From contig CAZDCD010000022.1 of the NCBI GenBank assembly GCA_964503885.1, forward strand, positions 1 to 64,000: a stretch of 64,000 nucleotides of DNA, given 5' to 3'. A program made the position numbers and the translations under genes. Shown one piece after another: positions 51,672 through 60,827 of the stretch. Under the pieces are notes generated by a model, which made no database searches, was not told where the DNA came from, and saw only the letters and a program-made list of their open reading frames with translations. The stretch comes from CAZDCD01 sp964503885 (GTDB lineage: Bacteria > Bacteroidota > Bacteroidia > Bacteroidales > UBA10428). Position 1 is the stretch's first letter. Every line of letters starts with the position of its first letter.

Positions 51672-52322
51672 TCATTTCAATGTGGAAAGAAATTCAGTAA
51701 GTTCACTAATGCTGCTGAGCACAAGATCGGCTTCTGAAAAATCCGATCTGCCCGTAAGGTCATTGGGAATAATGATGCAATCCAGTCCGGCTGTTTTGGC
51801 TGACAATAAACCTCTTCTTGAATCTTCAATCACTATGGTTTCGTTTTTATCAAGTCCCATTTTTGTTAAAGCGGTGAGATAAGGCTCCGGGTCGGGTTTA
51901 AACCGCGTATAGTCTTCACAGGTCACAACAAGATCAAAGTATTTTAATAATCCTGTCCGGGAGTGGATCGCATAAAAATGCTCCGGCTTTGAACTTGTAA
52001 CAATAGCCATCTTAAAACTGCCGGCCAGCTCCGAAACCACATGTTCAGCATCCTGAATGAGGATATCATTAGTCATTAAGTAATTCATATACAGGTTATC
52101 TCTTTCAGATTTCATTTTTCGGATGGTTTCGGCGGTATACCCCCGTTCTTCGAGAAAATGCCATGGACCTACTGCTTTTATCAACACCAGATCAACATAC
52201 ATATCTTCGGTAAAGTCGAAATTCGCTTTCCGGAGCACCTCTCTGGCAGCCTTATAGAAAAACTTTTCGGTATCCACAAGCACACCATCGTTATCCCAAA
52301 GGATTGTTGTTTTATGTCTCAC
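51672..52322 (-). CDS. HAD-superfamily phosphatase (beta-phosphoglucomutase-like subfamily)
   Basis: A 216-residue HAD hydrolase. Motif I is WDNDGVLVDTE (nucleophile and acid Asp), with a helical cap at residues about 20-85, motif II IVTSSKPEHF, motif III Lys in RFKPDPEPYLTAL, and motif IV VIEDSRRGLLSAKTAG. This matches subfamily IA phosphatases/phosphomutases. The substrate cannot be read from sequence. It lies downstream of the homoserine dehydrogenase gene, separated by a repeat-bearing 146-bp gap. Confidence 0.85.
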   Translation of the reverse strand: MRHKTTILWDNDGVLVDTEKFFYKAAREVLRKANFDFTEDMYVDLVLIKAVGPWHFLEERGYTAETIRKMKSERDNLYMNYLMTNDILIQDAEHVVSELAGSFKMAIVTSSKPEHFYAIHSRTGLLKYFDLVVTCEDYTRFKPDPEPYLTALTKMGLDKNETIVIEDSRRGLLSAKTAGLDCIIIPNDLTGRSDFSEADLVLSSISELTEFLSTLK

Positions 52323-52331
52323 GTGTCAATG

Positions 52332-52402
52332 TTTTGGGTTTCGGGTTTAGGGTTCAGGCTTCAAAGCTTGCCTGCCTGCCGGTATGCAGGCGTCAGGCAG
52401 GT
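52332..52402. repeat. GGGTTTC-type degenerate repeats and CCTGCCTG inverted repeat
   Basis: Positions 52332-52358 are a run of imperfect GGGTTT/GGGTTC units like the one at 2716-2743. Right after it, CCTGCCTG (52371-52378) and CAGGCAGG form an 8-bp perfect inverted repeat with a further TGCAGG in the loop. It lies between the homoserine dehydrogenase and HAD genes. Confidence 0.6.
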
Positions 52403-52468
52403 GCCAAAGGCGGGGCTCCATACCCCGGGTCCCATGCAATAACTACCAATGCTACTGCTACTGCAGAC

Positions 52469-53788
52469 TCAATAAAGGATTGGCATTACTTTGGGTTCGC
52501 TAAGAAGAACACCCGGCTTGTTTTTCCTGATCTCTGCAATGGCATTTTCAATCTGTTCCAGCCTGCAGGGCGTGGTAGCGATTGAAAAAATGGCATATTC
52601 TTTTGTATGTCTGTTATGGCTCACCGTATCGATATTGATATCCTGGTTACCTACGGAGGTGGTTACGAGTCCGGTTATGCCCGGTATGTCCACCGTTTTA
52701 AAGACAACAAGATAAGGAAACACAAAATGTTTGGCTTCGATTATTCCCAGTCCCGAATCGGGCAGGCGGATTGCAATTCTGTCTTTGTACCTGGCAATAA
52801 ACACAATATCGGCCACAATAGAACTCGCGGTCTCAAGCGAACCCGCTCCGCTCCCGACAAGAATATGACGGCCCGAGTATTTGTTTACGAGCCGCACGGC
52901 ATTTGTTGTACCATTTACCCCGCTGAGAAAATTATCCTTCTTGACCATCATTGGCCGCACAGTAGCATAGATATTTCCGTCGGTTTTTTTTGCATAGCAG
53001 ATAAGCTTTATTTTGCAGTCAATTTCCTCTGCAAAGTCTATGTCTTCCCTGGTGATCCTGTCTACCCCTATGACCGAAAGCCGGTCGATTGTCATATCAA
53101 TACCGAATGCCAGTTTAATCAACAGGATGAGTTTATGCGCTGCATCAAACCCGTTAATATCCAGGGTTGGGTCGGCCTCGGCATACCCACCCTGCTGTGC
53201 AAGCTTTAACGCTTCTTTAAACCCCATCTTCTCGTTTTGCATCATACTCATGATGTAATTGCTGGTGCCATTCAGAATACCGGATACCGAATCAATGATA
53301 TCTCCCGTAAAACTTTCTCTGATTGATTTTATAATGGGAATGGCACCGCACACAGCTGCTTCAAAGCCAATATTCACCCCGTTCGATCCGGCAGCATTGA
53401 ATATTTCTTTCCCACGGAGAGCAAGAAGGGCCTTATTTGCAGTGACAAGATGTTTTTTTGCATTGCATATATCCATCACAGTATCAAATACAAAATTACC
53501 GGTTCCCCCGATGGTCTCCACAACGATATCGATATCCTCCGAATGTATGACTTCAGTGATATATTTTCGGGCCTCTTCCTGTGTCAGGTCTTTGCCTCCG
53601 CCGCAAAATAATGCTGCGGGTATATTGAACCGTTTTGAAGAAGCTACGGCTGATGGCTCAACGATTGTTTTCAGGTGTATTTTACAATTTGCCCTCTCTG
53701 ACAATTCAGTCTTCATTTCAGACAATATGGTGGCAACACCTCCCCCTACAGTGCCGCATCCGAGTATAGCAACATTGAACGATTTCAT
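52469..53788 (-). CDS. hom: Homoserine dehydrogenase with ACT domain
   Basis: A 439-residue enzyme reducing aspartate semialdehyde to homoserine (threonine/methionine branch). The NAD(P) motif is ILGCGTVGGGV (residues 8-18); TANKALLALRG and FEAAVCGAIPIIKSIRESF mark the substrate region; GILNGTSNYIMSMM and GYAEADPTLDINGFDAAHK hold the catalytic Lys and Asp. Residues about 350-430 are an ACT domain (VFKTVDIPGITGLVTTSVGNQDINIDT in parts), which usually senses threonine. It is monofunctional, with no aspartokinase fused. A terminator-like hairpin lies in its leader. Confidence 0.93.
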   Translation of the reverse strand: MKSFNVAILGCGTVGGGVATILSEMKTELSERANCKIHLKTIVEPSAVASSKRFNIPAALFCGGGKDLTQEEARKYITEVIHSEDIDIVVETIGGTGNFVFDTVMDICNAKKHLVTANKALLALRGKEIFNAAGSNGVNIGFEAAVCGAIPIIKSIRESFTGDIIDSVSGILNGTSNYIMSMMQNEKMGFKEALKLAQQGGYAEADPTLDINGFDAAHKLILLIKLAFGIDMTIDRLSVIGVDRITREDIDFAEEIDCKIKLICYAKKTDGNIYATVRPMMVKKDNFLSGVNGTTNAVRLVNKYSGRHILVGSGAGSLETASSIVADIVFIARYKDRIAIRLPDSGLGIIEAKHFVFPYLVVFKTVDIPGITGLVTTSVGNQDINIDTVSHNRHTKEYAIFSIATTPCRLEQIENAIAEIRKNKPGVLLSEPKVMPILY

Positions 53789-53829
53789 GACCAGAAGCTT
53801 TTGATGTTAAAAAAACGGGGCAATTTAGC

Positions 53830-53854
53830 AAAAAAAAAAGCATAGTCATGCTTT
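53830..53854 (-). terminator. Terminator-like hairpin in the homoserine dehydrogenase leader
   Basis: On the minus strand AAAGCAT pairs with ATGCTTT over a 4-nt loop and is followed by ten T. It lies about 42 nt before the hom start codon, with no gene upstream that it would obviously end. It could be an attenuator or an end point for an unseen upstream transcript. The stem is AT-rich and only moderately stable. Confidence 0.45.
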
Positions 53855-54100
53855 ATTTAGTGAAGTGTGTAAAATGATCCCTGATCAAATGAACGATTTA
53901 CGGATTGATCTGCAATAGCTCTGTACAACAAAAATCATCCATACAGGCAGATGGTGTCCCGGCCACAGGCTTTATCAATATCCTGAACGATCTGAACTGA
54001 AACACTTTACGGGTTAGAAATCTGTAAAGTTTAACTTCAAGTGTAGTCAATAAAAGAGGTGTAACATCAATAATTAGCCGTTTAATGAAACAATTTTCAA

Positions 54101-54108
54101 TATATTTG
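54101..54108 (+). promoter_or_regulatory. Bacteroidota -7 box (TATATTTG) of the sigma factor gene
   Basis: TATATTTG is an exact TAnnTTTG match. Transcription would begin near 54115, about 20 nt before the GTG start at 54136. A clear TTTG at -33 is missing (TTTA at 54081, 16 nt away), which would suit a regulated promoter. Confidence 0.5.
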
Positions 54109-54135
54109 AAATGAAAAACACCTACTTTCAATTTT

Positions 54136-54741
54136 GTGGACAAATACACCTTAAACGACTTTCATGTTGCCCTAAAAACGAACAGTAAGAAGCTGTTTGA
54201 GTTTGTATATAAACGATATTTCCCAAGGATCACAGGCTTTATCAACAGGAATAACGGCGGCGCCCAGGATGCGAAAGATGTCTTCCAGGAAGCAATAATG
54301 GCTGTGATCCGTAATCTGGAAGAGAATAAAGTGGACGGAAATGTATTGTTCTGGAGTTATTTCTCATCGGTGTGCAGGTACATATGGTTCAACCAGCTGA
54401 AAAAACCCGAGTCTGAAAGCCTGAATGAAGAAGAGATGGCCGATAGCTATTCACTGGGAGAGGAAGAGATTGAGGAAGTTGAGGACAGTTTTCAGATGGG
54501 GATCTTTCAACGGAATTTTAAAAATCTTGAAGATACCTGCCAGAAACTGTTGAAAATGTTCTTCAAAGGCACACCGATTAAAAAGATAACCCTGAAACTG
54601 GGATTTAAATCAGACAACTACACCAAGAAAAGGAAACACCTGTGCAAGGAAAAGCTGGTAAGAAGCATTAAGGAAGATCCTGAATATAAGATTTTTATGA
54701 AAGATAAAAAAATAGGATCGTCCGATGCCGGGTCACAATAA
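54136..54741 (+). CDS. Sigma-70-family (ECF-like) RNA polymerase sigma factor
   Basis: A 201-residue protein from a GTG start. Region 2 is clear: LFEFVYKRYFPRITGFI, then AQDAKDVFQEAIMAVIRNLEENKV with the D-x-x-Q-E core, and FWSYFSSVCRYIWFNQLKK (2.3/2.4-like, aromatic-rich). Region 4 (LEDTCQKLLKMFFKGTPIKKITLKLGFKSDNYTKKRKHLCKEKL, in blocks) keeps the helix-turn-helix but is divergent. It faces the TPR-CHAT gene, and the membrane TPR protein at 58087 looks like its possible anti-sigma factor. Regulon unknown. Confidence 0.82.
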   Translation: MDKYTLNDFHVALKTNSKKLFEFVYKRYFPRITGFINRNNGGAQDAKDVFQEAIMAVIRNLEENKVDGNVLFWSYFSSVCRYIWFNQLKKPESESLNEEEMADSYSLGEEEIEEVEDSFQMGIFQRNFKNLEDTCQKLLKMFFKGTPIKKITLKLGFKSDNYTKKRKHLCKEKLVRSIKEDPEYKIFMKDKKIGSSDAGSQ

Positions 54742-54760
54742 CAAATTCAAGGTATTTTTT

Positions 54761-57200
54761 TCACTCAGGCCGGGATCTTGCAGATCGTGCATACAGGACT
54801 ACTATAAAAAATATAATTGCCATAAGTATAATGCCTAAAATCACCTGAAGGTATTTGTAAACACGAAAATACAAAGCTGACGAATCGCCAACGCATTGAT
54901 AGGCCGACCAGTAAAAAGGATGGGCAAGTACCTGCGGTTTATTCCTGAGAAACTCAAGTTTCGCCTTTTGCAGGGCAACATCCTTGGAATATCCTTTCTT
55001 AAGATTTTTGTAGAACGCAACCATTAATTCCACTCCTGCATTGTCTTCAAGCTCCCAGAGAGTCATTATAAGGCTAGGGCAACCGGCATAGGCAAAACCT
55101 CTTGACAGGCTTATCACTCCCTCCCCTTTTTTAAGAACACCCTCGCCGCTGCTGCAGGAGCTCAAGACAGCCAGGCGGGCTTTAAGGTGCATATTATAGA
55201 TCTCGTACGTGTTTAACAGTCCGTCATCACCAGAGCCTGTAGTCATTGTAAACACAAGCTTTGAATACATCGGGTTTACATTATCCACCACGGCATGCAT
55301 CGCCAGGTGCAATATGTCATAATTCTCGGCATATTTTTTAAAATTGGTTTCGGTTGCCTGATTTCCTAAAAATATCTTGCCTTTCAATAATTTGCTGATC
55401 TGCTCAACTTCTTCGGTTGCTCCCGGGATCTGCGACAAATCTCTCCGGTAACTGTTTCTGGGATTTCCCCTCAATGCTGACGGACTCACACCATTGTAAT
55501 CAGGTGCAAAAGCAAGCAGTGTTTCATGCGCCCTTTTCTTTCTTGAATACTGTTGTTCGAGCAAAAGCGTGGAAGAATAGGAGTAAGAAATGGCAAAATC
55601 GTTAATGAGGTACCTGAGATTCTTATAATCGATGTGATCCGGGATATCTTTTGCTATGCCTTGAAGCAGTGCGTCAAACGGTAAAAACGCCAGCCTGTCA
55701 TCTGGGATAATAATAAGGCGATTGCCCCTTATCGCCTGCCTGTATGGACGAATCAGGATATTGCAGAGCACCGACGAAGTAGTTAAGAACTGCTTGTAGT
55801 TTTCGCCATTATGCCTCGTGGGATCAATCTGGCTGACCGACCGGAGCATGTTATCGAGAGCGCAATGAAAAACAGAATCGATTGGCTGTACAAATGTTTC
55901 GTAAGCATCCCGTCTGATCAGAAATACATAAAGCAGGGTATCTGTAAGCTCATATTCGATGAGTGTCTGGTCCCCGGCCATTTTTTCCCGGATCCGGGGT
56001 ATGCCGGCAACTCTCGTGTTGTATTTCAATGCATAATATTTTGGGTAGTTGTGTTCGAACTCAGATATCAGGCGATTGTATTCCTGGCTGAGGTCAAACA
56101 ATTTCTTTTCCCACAATTCGATCTTAGGTTGTGCCGGCACTTTATTCCTTTTCTCTTCATACAGTTGTTCGTTATAAAAGGCCATATCCCTGACAATATC
56201 TTTCTCCCGTTGCAACAGGGAATCCGGTATACCCCCGAAACCTTTTGCCCCGGCATCCCTGAGCGATGAGAGCAGTATTGCTGCCTTGCTTTTCTCGGCA
56301 AACTCGAATGCTTCGTACCTGAATTTTTCTTCGCGGGTCTTATCCCACAACCTCAGGGCAACAGCAATGGCATCGGTATAGGTCTCCTGCTCATTTTCAG
56401 ACAAATATAATTTACTGTCCTGGTCCTGGTATCCCAGCCTCATTTTATCAATTAGGTCAACGGCAAGATGATAGGTTTCGAGCGATGCTTCCAGATCACG
56501 GGTATTTCCGGTAATATCGAAATACCTGCTTAACACCATGGCTTTACCTTTAAGGGACTGAAGCAGATGAGTCCTTGAAACAATATGATCGAGCTCTGGA
56601 AGGGAATATATCGAACTGTCGGAAAAATTTTCGATCAGACTCAGAATTGATTTTTGATAGTTCTTCAATGCAGCTTTGTAATTACCCCGGATAAGGTTGA
56701 TCTCACCATATATCTGATAAACTCTTGCCAACAATGGACTTTTTTTCAAATCAAGATTATAGATTAGCAACTGCGCTTTATGATTAATTTCTTCAGCCTT
56801 GCCAACATCTTCAAGTTTCAGGCATAATTCTGCATAATTCAGGTAAAGGTTCGACAGGCTTTGGTTTTTATTGATCCTGAATTTCTCAAATTCATCTATG
56901 GCCTTCTTGTAATAGAGTTCGGCATTTTTCAGATCATTATCCGATATATAATATATGGCCATATTTTCATAGATTACCCAAAGAAAATCTTTGTTAATTT
57001 GTGATGCCAATGCAATTGCACTATTAAAATATTGAAGTGCCTCATTTAAATTCTTAAGTCTATAGGAACTAACTGCCAGTCCGTTGTAGAGATTGATTTT
57101 TCTGTTCTTATTGGACATATCCTTAAACCTCTCTAAATGGTTCATTGCCCTGGTCATAAAGATTCTGGCTTTCTGATAATCTCCCAGTTTCAGATAGCTG
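54761..57200 (-). CDS. TPR-CHAT cysteine protease, N-terminus lost in assembly gap
   Basis: At least 812 residues are visible. The reading frame stays open to the N run at 57201 (SYLKLGDYQKARIFMTRAMN precedes the first Met), so the true start is missing. Several TPR units (ALQYFNSAIALASQ, AELYYKKAIDEFEKF, AEEINHKAQLL, YKAALKNYQKSI) come first, then a linker and a C-terminal CHAT domain with the catalytic pair His in LHLAMHA (codon 55295-55297) and Cys in LSSCSSGEG (codon 55154-55156). A C-terminal transmembrane helix (LQVILGIILMAIIFFIVVL) anchors it. CHAT proteases are caspase-like; TPRs usually carry a regulator. Target unknown. Confidence 0.87.
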
Positions 57201-57300
57201 NNNNNNNNNNNNNNNNNNNNNNNNNNNNNNNNNNNNNNNNNNNNNNNNNNNNNNNNNNNNNNNNNNNNNNNNNNNNNNNNNNNNNNNNNNNNNNNNNNNN
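57201..57300. other. Scaffold gap (100 N) interrupting the TPR-CHAT locus
   Basis: A run of exactly 100 N. Unlike the gap at 26726, its flanks share no sequence, so real bases are missing and the true size is unknown. The start of the CHAT gene, its promoter and perhaps other small genes lie here. Confidence 0.95.
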
Positions 57301-57451
57301 CCTCGATACACTTATATATAGACGCATCCTTAAACTAAATGAACAACCTTTAACTAATTGGGATTTTCAATACGAAGCATATGCCGAAAAGCTTAAAGTC
57401 CGTAAAATAAGTATCATAAATAAAGCAGGTAAATTTAAATTTTACACAGCC

Positions 57452-57589
57452 ATGAAAAAAGCATTACTAAACAACAAAGAACTGTCAAACCTAATGTTAA
57501 AAGGAGTTGAAATTTTGCATAAAACTGAATTGAAAAAAGTGGTTGGAGGAGCAGAACCGGAATTACCCCCAATCTTTATAAACAGGTAA
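57452..57589 (+). CDS. Double-glycine leader peptide (putative bacteriocin/signal precursor)
   Basis: A 45-residue ORF: a charged/hydrophobic leader with LSNLMLKGVEILHKTELKKV ending in VGG (Gly32-Gly33), then a 12-residue tail AEPELPPIFINR. The leader follows the Bacteroidota GG-leader pattern (hydrophobic residues at fixed spacing, 'L.K.ELK.I.GG'), which peptidase-containing ABC transporters cut after GG. The tail is very short and Pro-rich. The frame is open upstream to the N run, but MKKALLNN at 57452 is the natural start. It lies between the TPR-CHAT gene and the tandem repeat array; no transporter is visible. Confidence 0.55.
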   Translation: MKKALLNNKELSNLMLKGVEILHKTELKKVVGGAEPELPPIFINR

Positions 57590-57831
57590 ATATTCAGTTT
57601 CTTTTAAAGGAACTGAGCCTGAATAACTGAGATAAAAAGGATTTTCTTCCATCCTGATCGAATTCACGGTTTTCGATCAAGAAAGGCAAAAGCGGTAGCA
57701 AAATCCGGAGGCTTTCTGGTTAGGATATAGTGCACTATGAGTCACATGGTACAATTAAGTACTATATTAATAGGGTGCAGATATTGGTAATGTGCCCTGG
57801 TTCTTTGAACGGCGAAAAAGTAGAATTCAAT

Positions 57832-58056
57832 TTCTGAAACAACACAATAGATCAATTATATATAAACAACACAATTAATCCTTTATTATATATGTTCCGG
57901 AAGTACTGTAATTCTGAAACAACACAATAGATCAATTATATATGAACAACACAATTAATCCTTTTATATATGCGATCCGGAAGTACTGTAATTCTGAAAC
58001 AACACAATAGATCAAATCTATATTCAAACAACACAATTAATCCTTTTTTATAGAAT
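57832..58056 (+). repeat. Three-copy 80-bp tandem repeat with six AACAACACAAT cores
   Basis: TTCTGAAACAACACAATAGA starts at 57832, 57912 and 57992, a strict 80-bp period; the third copy is cut short near 58056. Each unit contains a second AACAACACAAT core, giving six cores at 57838, 57865, 57918, 57945, 57998 and 58027 with alternating spacing of about 27 and 53 bp. Copies differ by a few bases and by small indels. It ends about 30 bp before the start of the membrane TPR gene, so it may be a binding array or leader of that gene. The remaining sequence from 57590 shows no gene. Confidence 0.85.
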
Positions 58057-58086
58057 GAATCATTATCAAATTTATTATTGAATGTT

Positions 58087-58839
58087 ATGAAAAACCAATT
58101 AGATTATTCGGAATTCATCGAACGTTACATCGATGGAGAAATGGGAGACAGCGAGCTGGTCTGGTTTCAAAAGGAGCTGGATGAAAATCCCGGACTGCTG
58201 CATGAACTATCTCTCCGGAAAAAGGTCAATCATGCAATCTTGCAGGATGATTACATGCACTACAGGGAGGAGCTCGAGGAAGTATTTGAAACGGCAGGAA
58301 TTGAAAAAGGCGGTGTACCCGGGGGTAAAGTTTTTCGGATGGTACTGGGCTCAATAATCACCATCGTGTTAATCGGAGCAATCATTTTTATAAATTCGTT
58401 TAATAACCAGGTCAGCAGCGAAAAGCTTTTCGAAAAGTACTACCATCCCTATGAAGCCAGTATGAATTTTCGTTCTGCCACAACAGGTTCTGAAGCCGAC
58501 CTTAATCTCGCCATGCAAAAATATAAGAGCGGTGATTTTAAGGGAGCGCTTGTACTTTTTGAGAAAATACTCGATTCCGATCCTTCGCGAATCGGATTGA
58601 ATTTATATTCGGGTATTTCAAGCATGGAAATCAAGCAATACGACCATGCCGGAAAATCATTCAGTAGAGTAATTGATGATAAATACAATATGTATTTTGA
58701 ACAGGCTGAATGGTATCTGGGTCTTTGCTACCTGGTCACGGATAAAAACGGTAAAGCCACCGATCTGTTTGAAAAAATCAAAGAACAGCATAGTTACTAC
58801 TCCAAACAGGCAGGTAAAATTCTACGGAAGCTGAAATAA
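58087..58839 (+). CDS. Membrane-anchored TPR protein, anti-sigma-factor-like
   Basis: A 250-residue protein. Residues 1-75 form a soluble N-terminus with the opening seen in Bacteroidota anti-sigma factors (FIERYIDGEMGDSELVWFQKELDENPGLLHELSLRKKVNHAI in blocks). One transmembrane helix follows (MVLGSIITIVLIGAIIFI, near 87-104). The outside part has TPR-like repeats (AMQKYKSGDFKGALVLFEKIL, LYSGISSMEIKQYDHAGKSFSRVI, WYLGLCYLVTDKNGKATDLFEKI). This layout suits a receptor that holds the sigma factor of 54136 and senses something in the periplasm. I start at the ATG rather than the TTG at 58078. Confidence 0.7.
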   Translation: MKNQLDYSEFIERYIDGEMGDSELVWFQKELDENPGLLHELSLRKKVNHAILQDDYMHYREELEEVFETAGIEKGGVPGGKVFRMVLGSIITIVLIGAIIFINSFNNQVSSEKLFEKYYHPYEASMNFRSATTGSEADLNLAMQKYKSGDFKGALVLFEKILDSDPSRIGLNLYSGISSMEIKQYDHAGKSFSRVIDDKYNMYFEQAEWYLGLCYLVTDKNGKATDLFEKIKEQHSYYSKQAGKILRKLK

Positions 58840-59052
58840 CGGTAAAAAACCAAAAACCATAATGCAAAACAACATAAAATGCCATGCGGCTCCATACCAT
58901 TGAAGCATTTAACCAGGATTACCATGCTTACATTTCGCGGTTAATGCACAACTAATCATCCTGCCGAAATTATTGCATTTGATCCTCCAAGATGCTTATG
59001 TATGAACCGATACTATTACTCAAATTGAAATGAACTAAGTCATCATTATTGT

Positions 59053-60021
59053 ATGCGTGTATTGATTGAACAAATAAAACTATACTACATGCAAATCTCA
59101 AAATTCATAGATTGGCTTTGGAGTATCATTTTATCAGTCGGATCAAAAAGTAAATCCAGGAAACTGATACCCCAGGAAACTTATGATCAACTGGTTTCTA
59201 AAGTTCAGGAACTCGAAAAGCTTGTTCATGAGGAATCATTGAAAACCGAGAAGCTTAAAACGAATTTTCTGAACAATATTTATCATGAAATCAGAACCCC
59301 TCTAAATTCAATTATTGGTTTTTCAGAATTACTGAAGCATGAAGACCTGGCTAATTACAAAAAAAACAATTATCTGAGTAAAATAAAGACAAGCAGCCAG
59401 GAATTCCTGAAAATTATAGACCAGTTGCTCGATGCGGCAATAGTAGAAACCGGTAATGTGGAACTGAAAAAAACGGATTGCTCATTAACTGACCTGCTTG
59501 ATGAAGTGCATCAGCAATTTACCATCCAGAAACATATTCAGGACAAATGCAACATTGCCCTGCTGAAAAATTATGACAAATTCTACCCCGATCTCCGGGT
59601 CAGGGTGGATTGTGCCCGGCTGCAGCAGATCTTCACAAACCTGATCGGTAATGCAATAAAATTCACTGAAAAAGGGATTATCGAATATGGGTTTAAGGTA
59701 TTGAACGATTATAAGATTCTCTTTTTTGTAAAAGACTCTGGCATTGGAATCAACCTGACGAATGATATCGAAGTATTTGAGAAATTCGAGAAATCAGAAT
59801 ATTGTTTCGGCCGTGAGAACAGGGGACTGGGCCTTGGACTATGCATTGCAAAAGGACTGGTAAAAATGTTGAATGGGACCATCTGGGCAGAATCAAATAG
59901 TTTCGGGGGAACAACGTTTAAATTCACCATCCCATTTGAAAAGCTTTTGATGAACACAACTGACAAAACCACAAAGACAAAGTCAAGCCTGGTAAAAACA
60001 CTTTACCTGTTCATTCTCTGA
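59053..60021 (+). CDS. Sensor-type histidine kinase without an obvious input domain
   Basis: A 322-residue kinase. A short hydrophobic stretch (residues 16-30) is followed by a coiled coil (LVSKVQELEKLVHEESLKTEKLKTNF, blocks), the H-box NIYHEIRTPLNSIIGFSELL with phospho-acceptor His78, and an HATPase domain with N-box NLIGNAIKFTEKG, G1 DSGIGI and G2 RGLGLGLCIAKGLVKML. The sensory domain is missing and no response regulator is nearby, so it is an orphan. Its last 19 bp overlap the convergent mazG gene. Confidence 0.87.
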   Translation: MRVLIEQIKLYYMQISKFIDWLWSIILSVGSKSKSRKLIPQETYDQLVSKVQELEKLVHEESLKTEKLKTNFLNNIYHEIRTPLNSIIGFSELLKHEDLANYKKNNYLSKIKTSSQEFLKIIDQLLDAAIVETGNVELKKTDCSLTDLLDEVHQQFTIQKHIQDKCNIALLKNYDKFYPDLRVRVDCARLQQIFTNLIGNAIKFTEKGIIEYGFKVLNDYKILFFVKDSGIGINLTNDIEVFEKFEKSEYCFGRENRGLGLGLCIAKGLVKMLNGTIWAESNSFGGTTFKFTIPFEKLLMNTTDKTTKTKSSLVKTLYLFIL

Positions 60022-60800
60022 TCATCCCTGTTTTCCAGTTGTTTGGCTTCCTCCCAGATACGGTTCATCTCGTCAAGGGACATCTCGTTTAATGTTCTCC
60101 CCTCACCGATGGTCTTCTTTTCCAGAAAGGCGAAGCGGGCCATAAATTTTTTATTCGTTTTTTCAAGCGAAGATTCCGGATCGATATCATACAGTCTGGC
60201 TGCATTGATTATCGAAAAAAGCAGATCGCCGAATTCCTCTTCCATCCCGGATTGGTTCATTAACCCGATTTCCTTCCTGAGTTCCATCACTTCCTCGTCC
60301 ACTTTGTCCCAAACCTGACTTTTTTCATCCCAATCGAAGCCTACTGCCCTCACTTTTTCCTGGATTCTGTTTGCCTTAATCATAGCAGGCAGGGCTTTCG
60401 GCACACCGCCGAGAACCGACTTGTTTCCTTCTTTCATTTTCAGTTCTTCCCAGTTTTTCTTTACCAGTTCGGGATTATCTTTCACATCAGTATCTCCGAA
60501 CACATGCGGATGGCGGAAGATCAGCTTATCTGAAATGGCATCAGCTACCGTTTTGATATCGAATTCACCGGTTTCTGACCCGATCTTGGCATAAAAAACA
60601 ATATGTAGAAGAAGATCGCCCAGTTCTTCAACTATTTCCTGTGTATTTTTATCAAGCACAGCATCTGCAAGCTCATATGCTTCTTCAATGGTATGGTTCC
60701 TGAGGCTTTCAAAGGTTTGCTTCCTGTCCCACGGACATTTCTCTCTCAAGTCATCCATTATGTTCAATAATCGTTCAAATGCCTTCAGTTTATCATTCAT
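60003..60800 (-). CDS. mazG: Nucleoside triphosphate pyrophosphohydrolase MazG
   Basis: A 265-residue protein with two MazG units. The N-terminal one has CPWDRKQTFESLRNHTIEEAYELADAV and EIVEELGDLLLHIVFYAKIG, with the E-x-x-E ... E-x-x-D metal site; the second, from about 160, has a weaker EEEFGDLLFSIINAARLYDIDPE. It hydrolyses NTPs/dNTPs to monophosphate and pyrophosphate, and helps remove non-canonical nucleotides. It lies 27 bp after the DUF62 gene and is probably co-transcribed. Confidence 0.92.
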   Translation of the reverse strand: MNDKLKAFERLLNIMDDLREKCPWDRKQTFESLRNHTIEEAYELADAVLDKNTQEIVEELGDLLLHIVFYAKIGSETGEFDIKTVADAISDKLIFRHPHVFGDTDVKDNPELVKKNWEELKMKEGNKSVLGGVPKALPAMIKANRIQEKVRAVGFDWDEKSQVWDKVDEEVMELRKEIGLMNQSGMEEEFGDLLFSIINAARLYDIDPESSLEKTNKKFMARFAFLEKKTIGEGRTLNEMSLDEMNRIWEEAKQLENRDDQRMNR

Positions 60801-60827
60801 GATCCAGGGACTCCTTTGCTGTTATTT

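Larger units (their letters stand above)
53789..54135. other. Divergent intergenic region between hom and the sigma factor gene
   Basis: About 350 bp. It holds the terminator-like hairpin in the hom leader (53830-53854) and the sigma-gene -7 box (54101-54108). An 83-codon minus-strand ORF at 53898-54149 has no recognisable domain and overlaps the sigma promoter. Nothing else is seen. Confidence 0.5.

Noticed and set aside
53898..54149. 83-codon minus-strand ORF before hom
   Set aside because: It overlaps the sigma factor promoter and start, has no domain pattern, and is separated from hom by a terminator-like hairpin.
57832..58056. Possible CRISPR array
   Set aside because: The whole 80-bp unit repeats, including the would-be spacers, and there are no cas genes; it is a tandem repeat.
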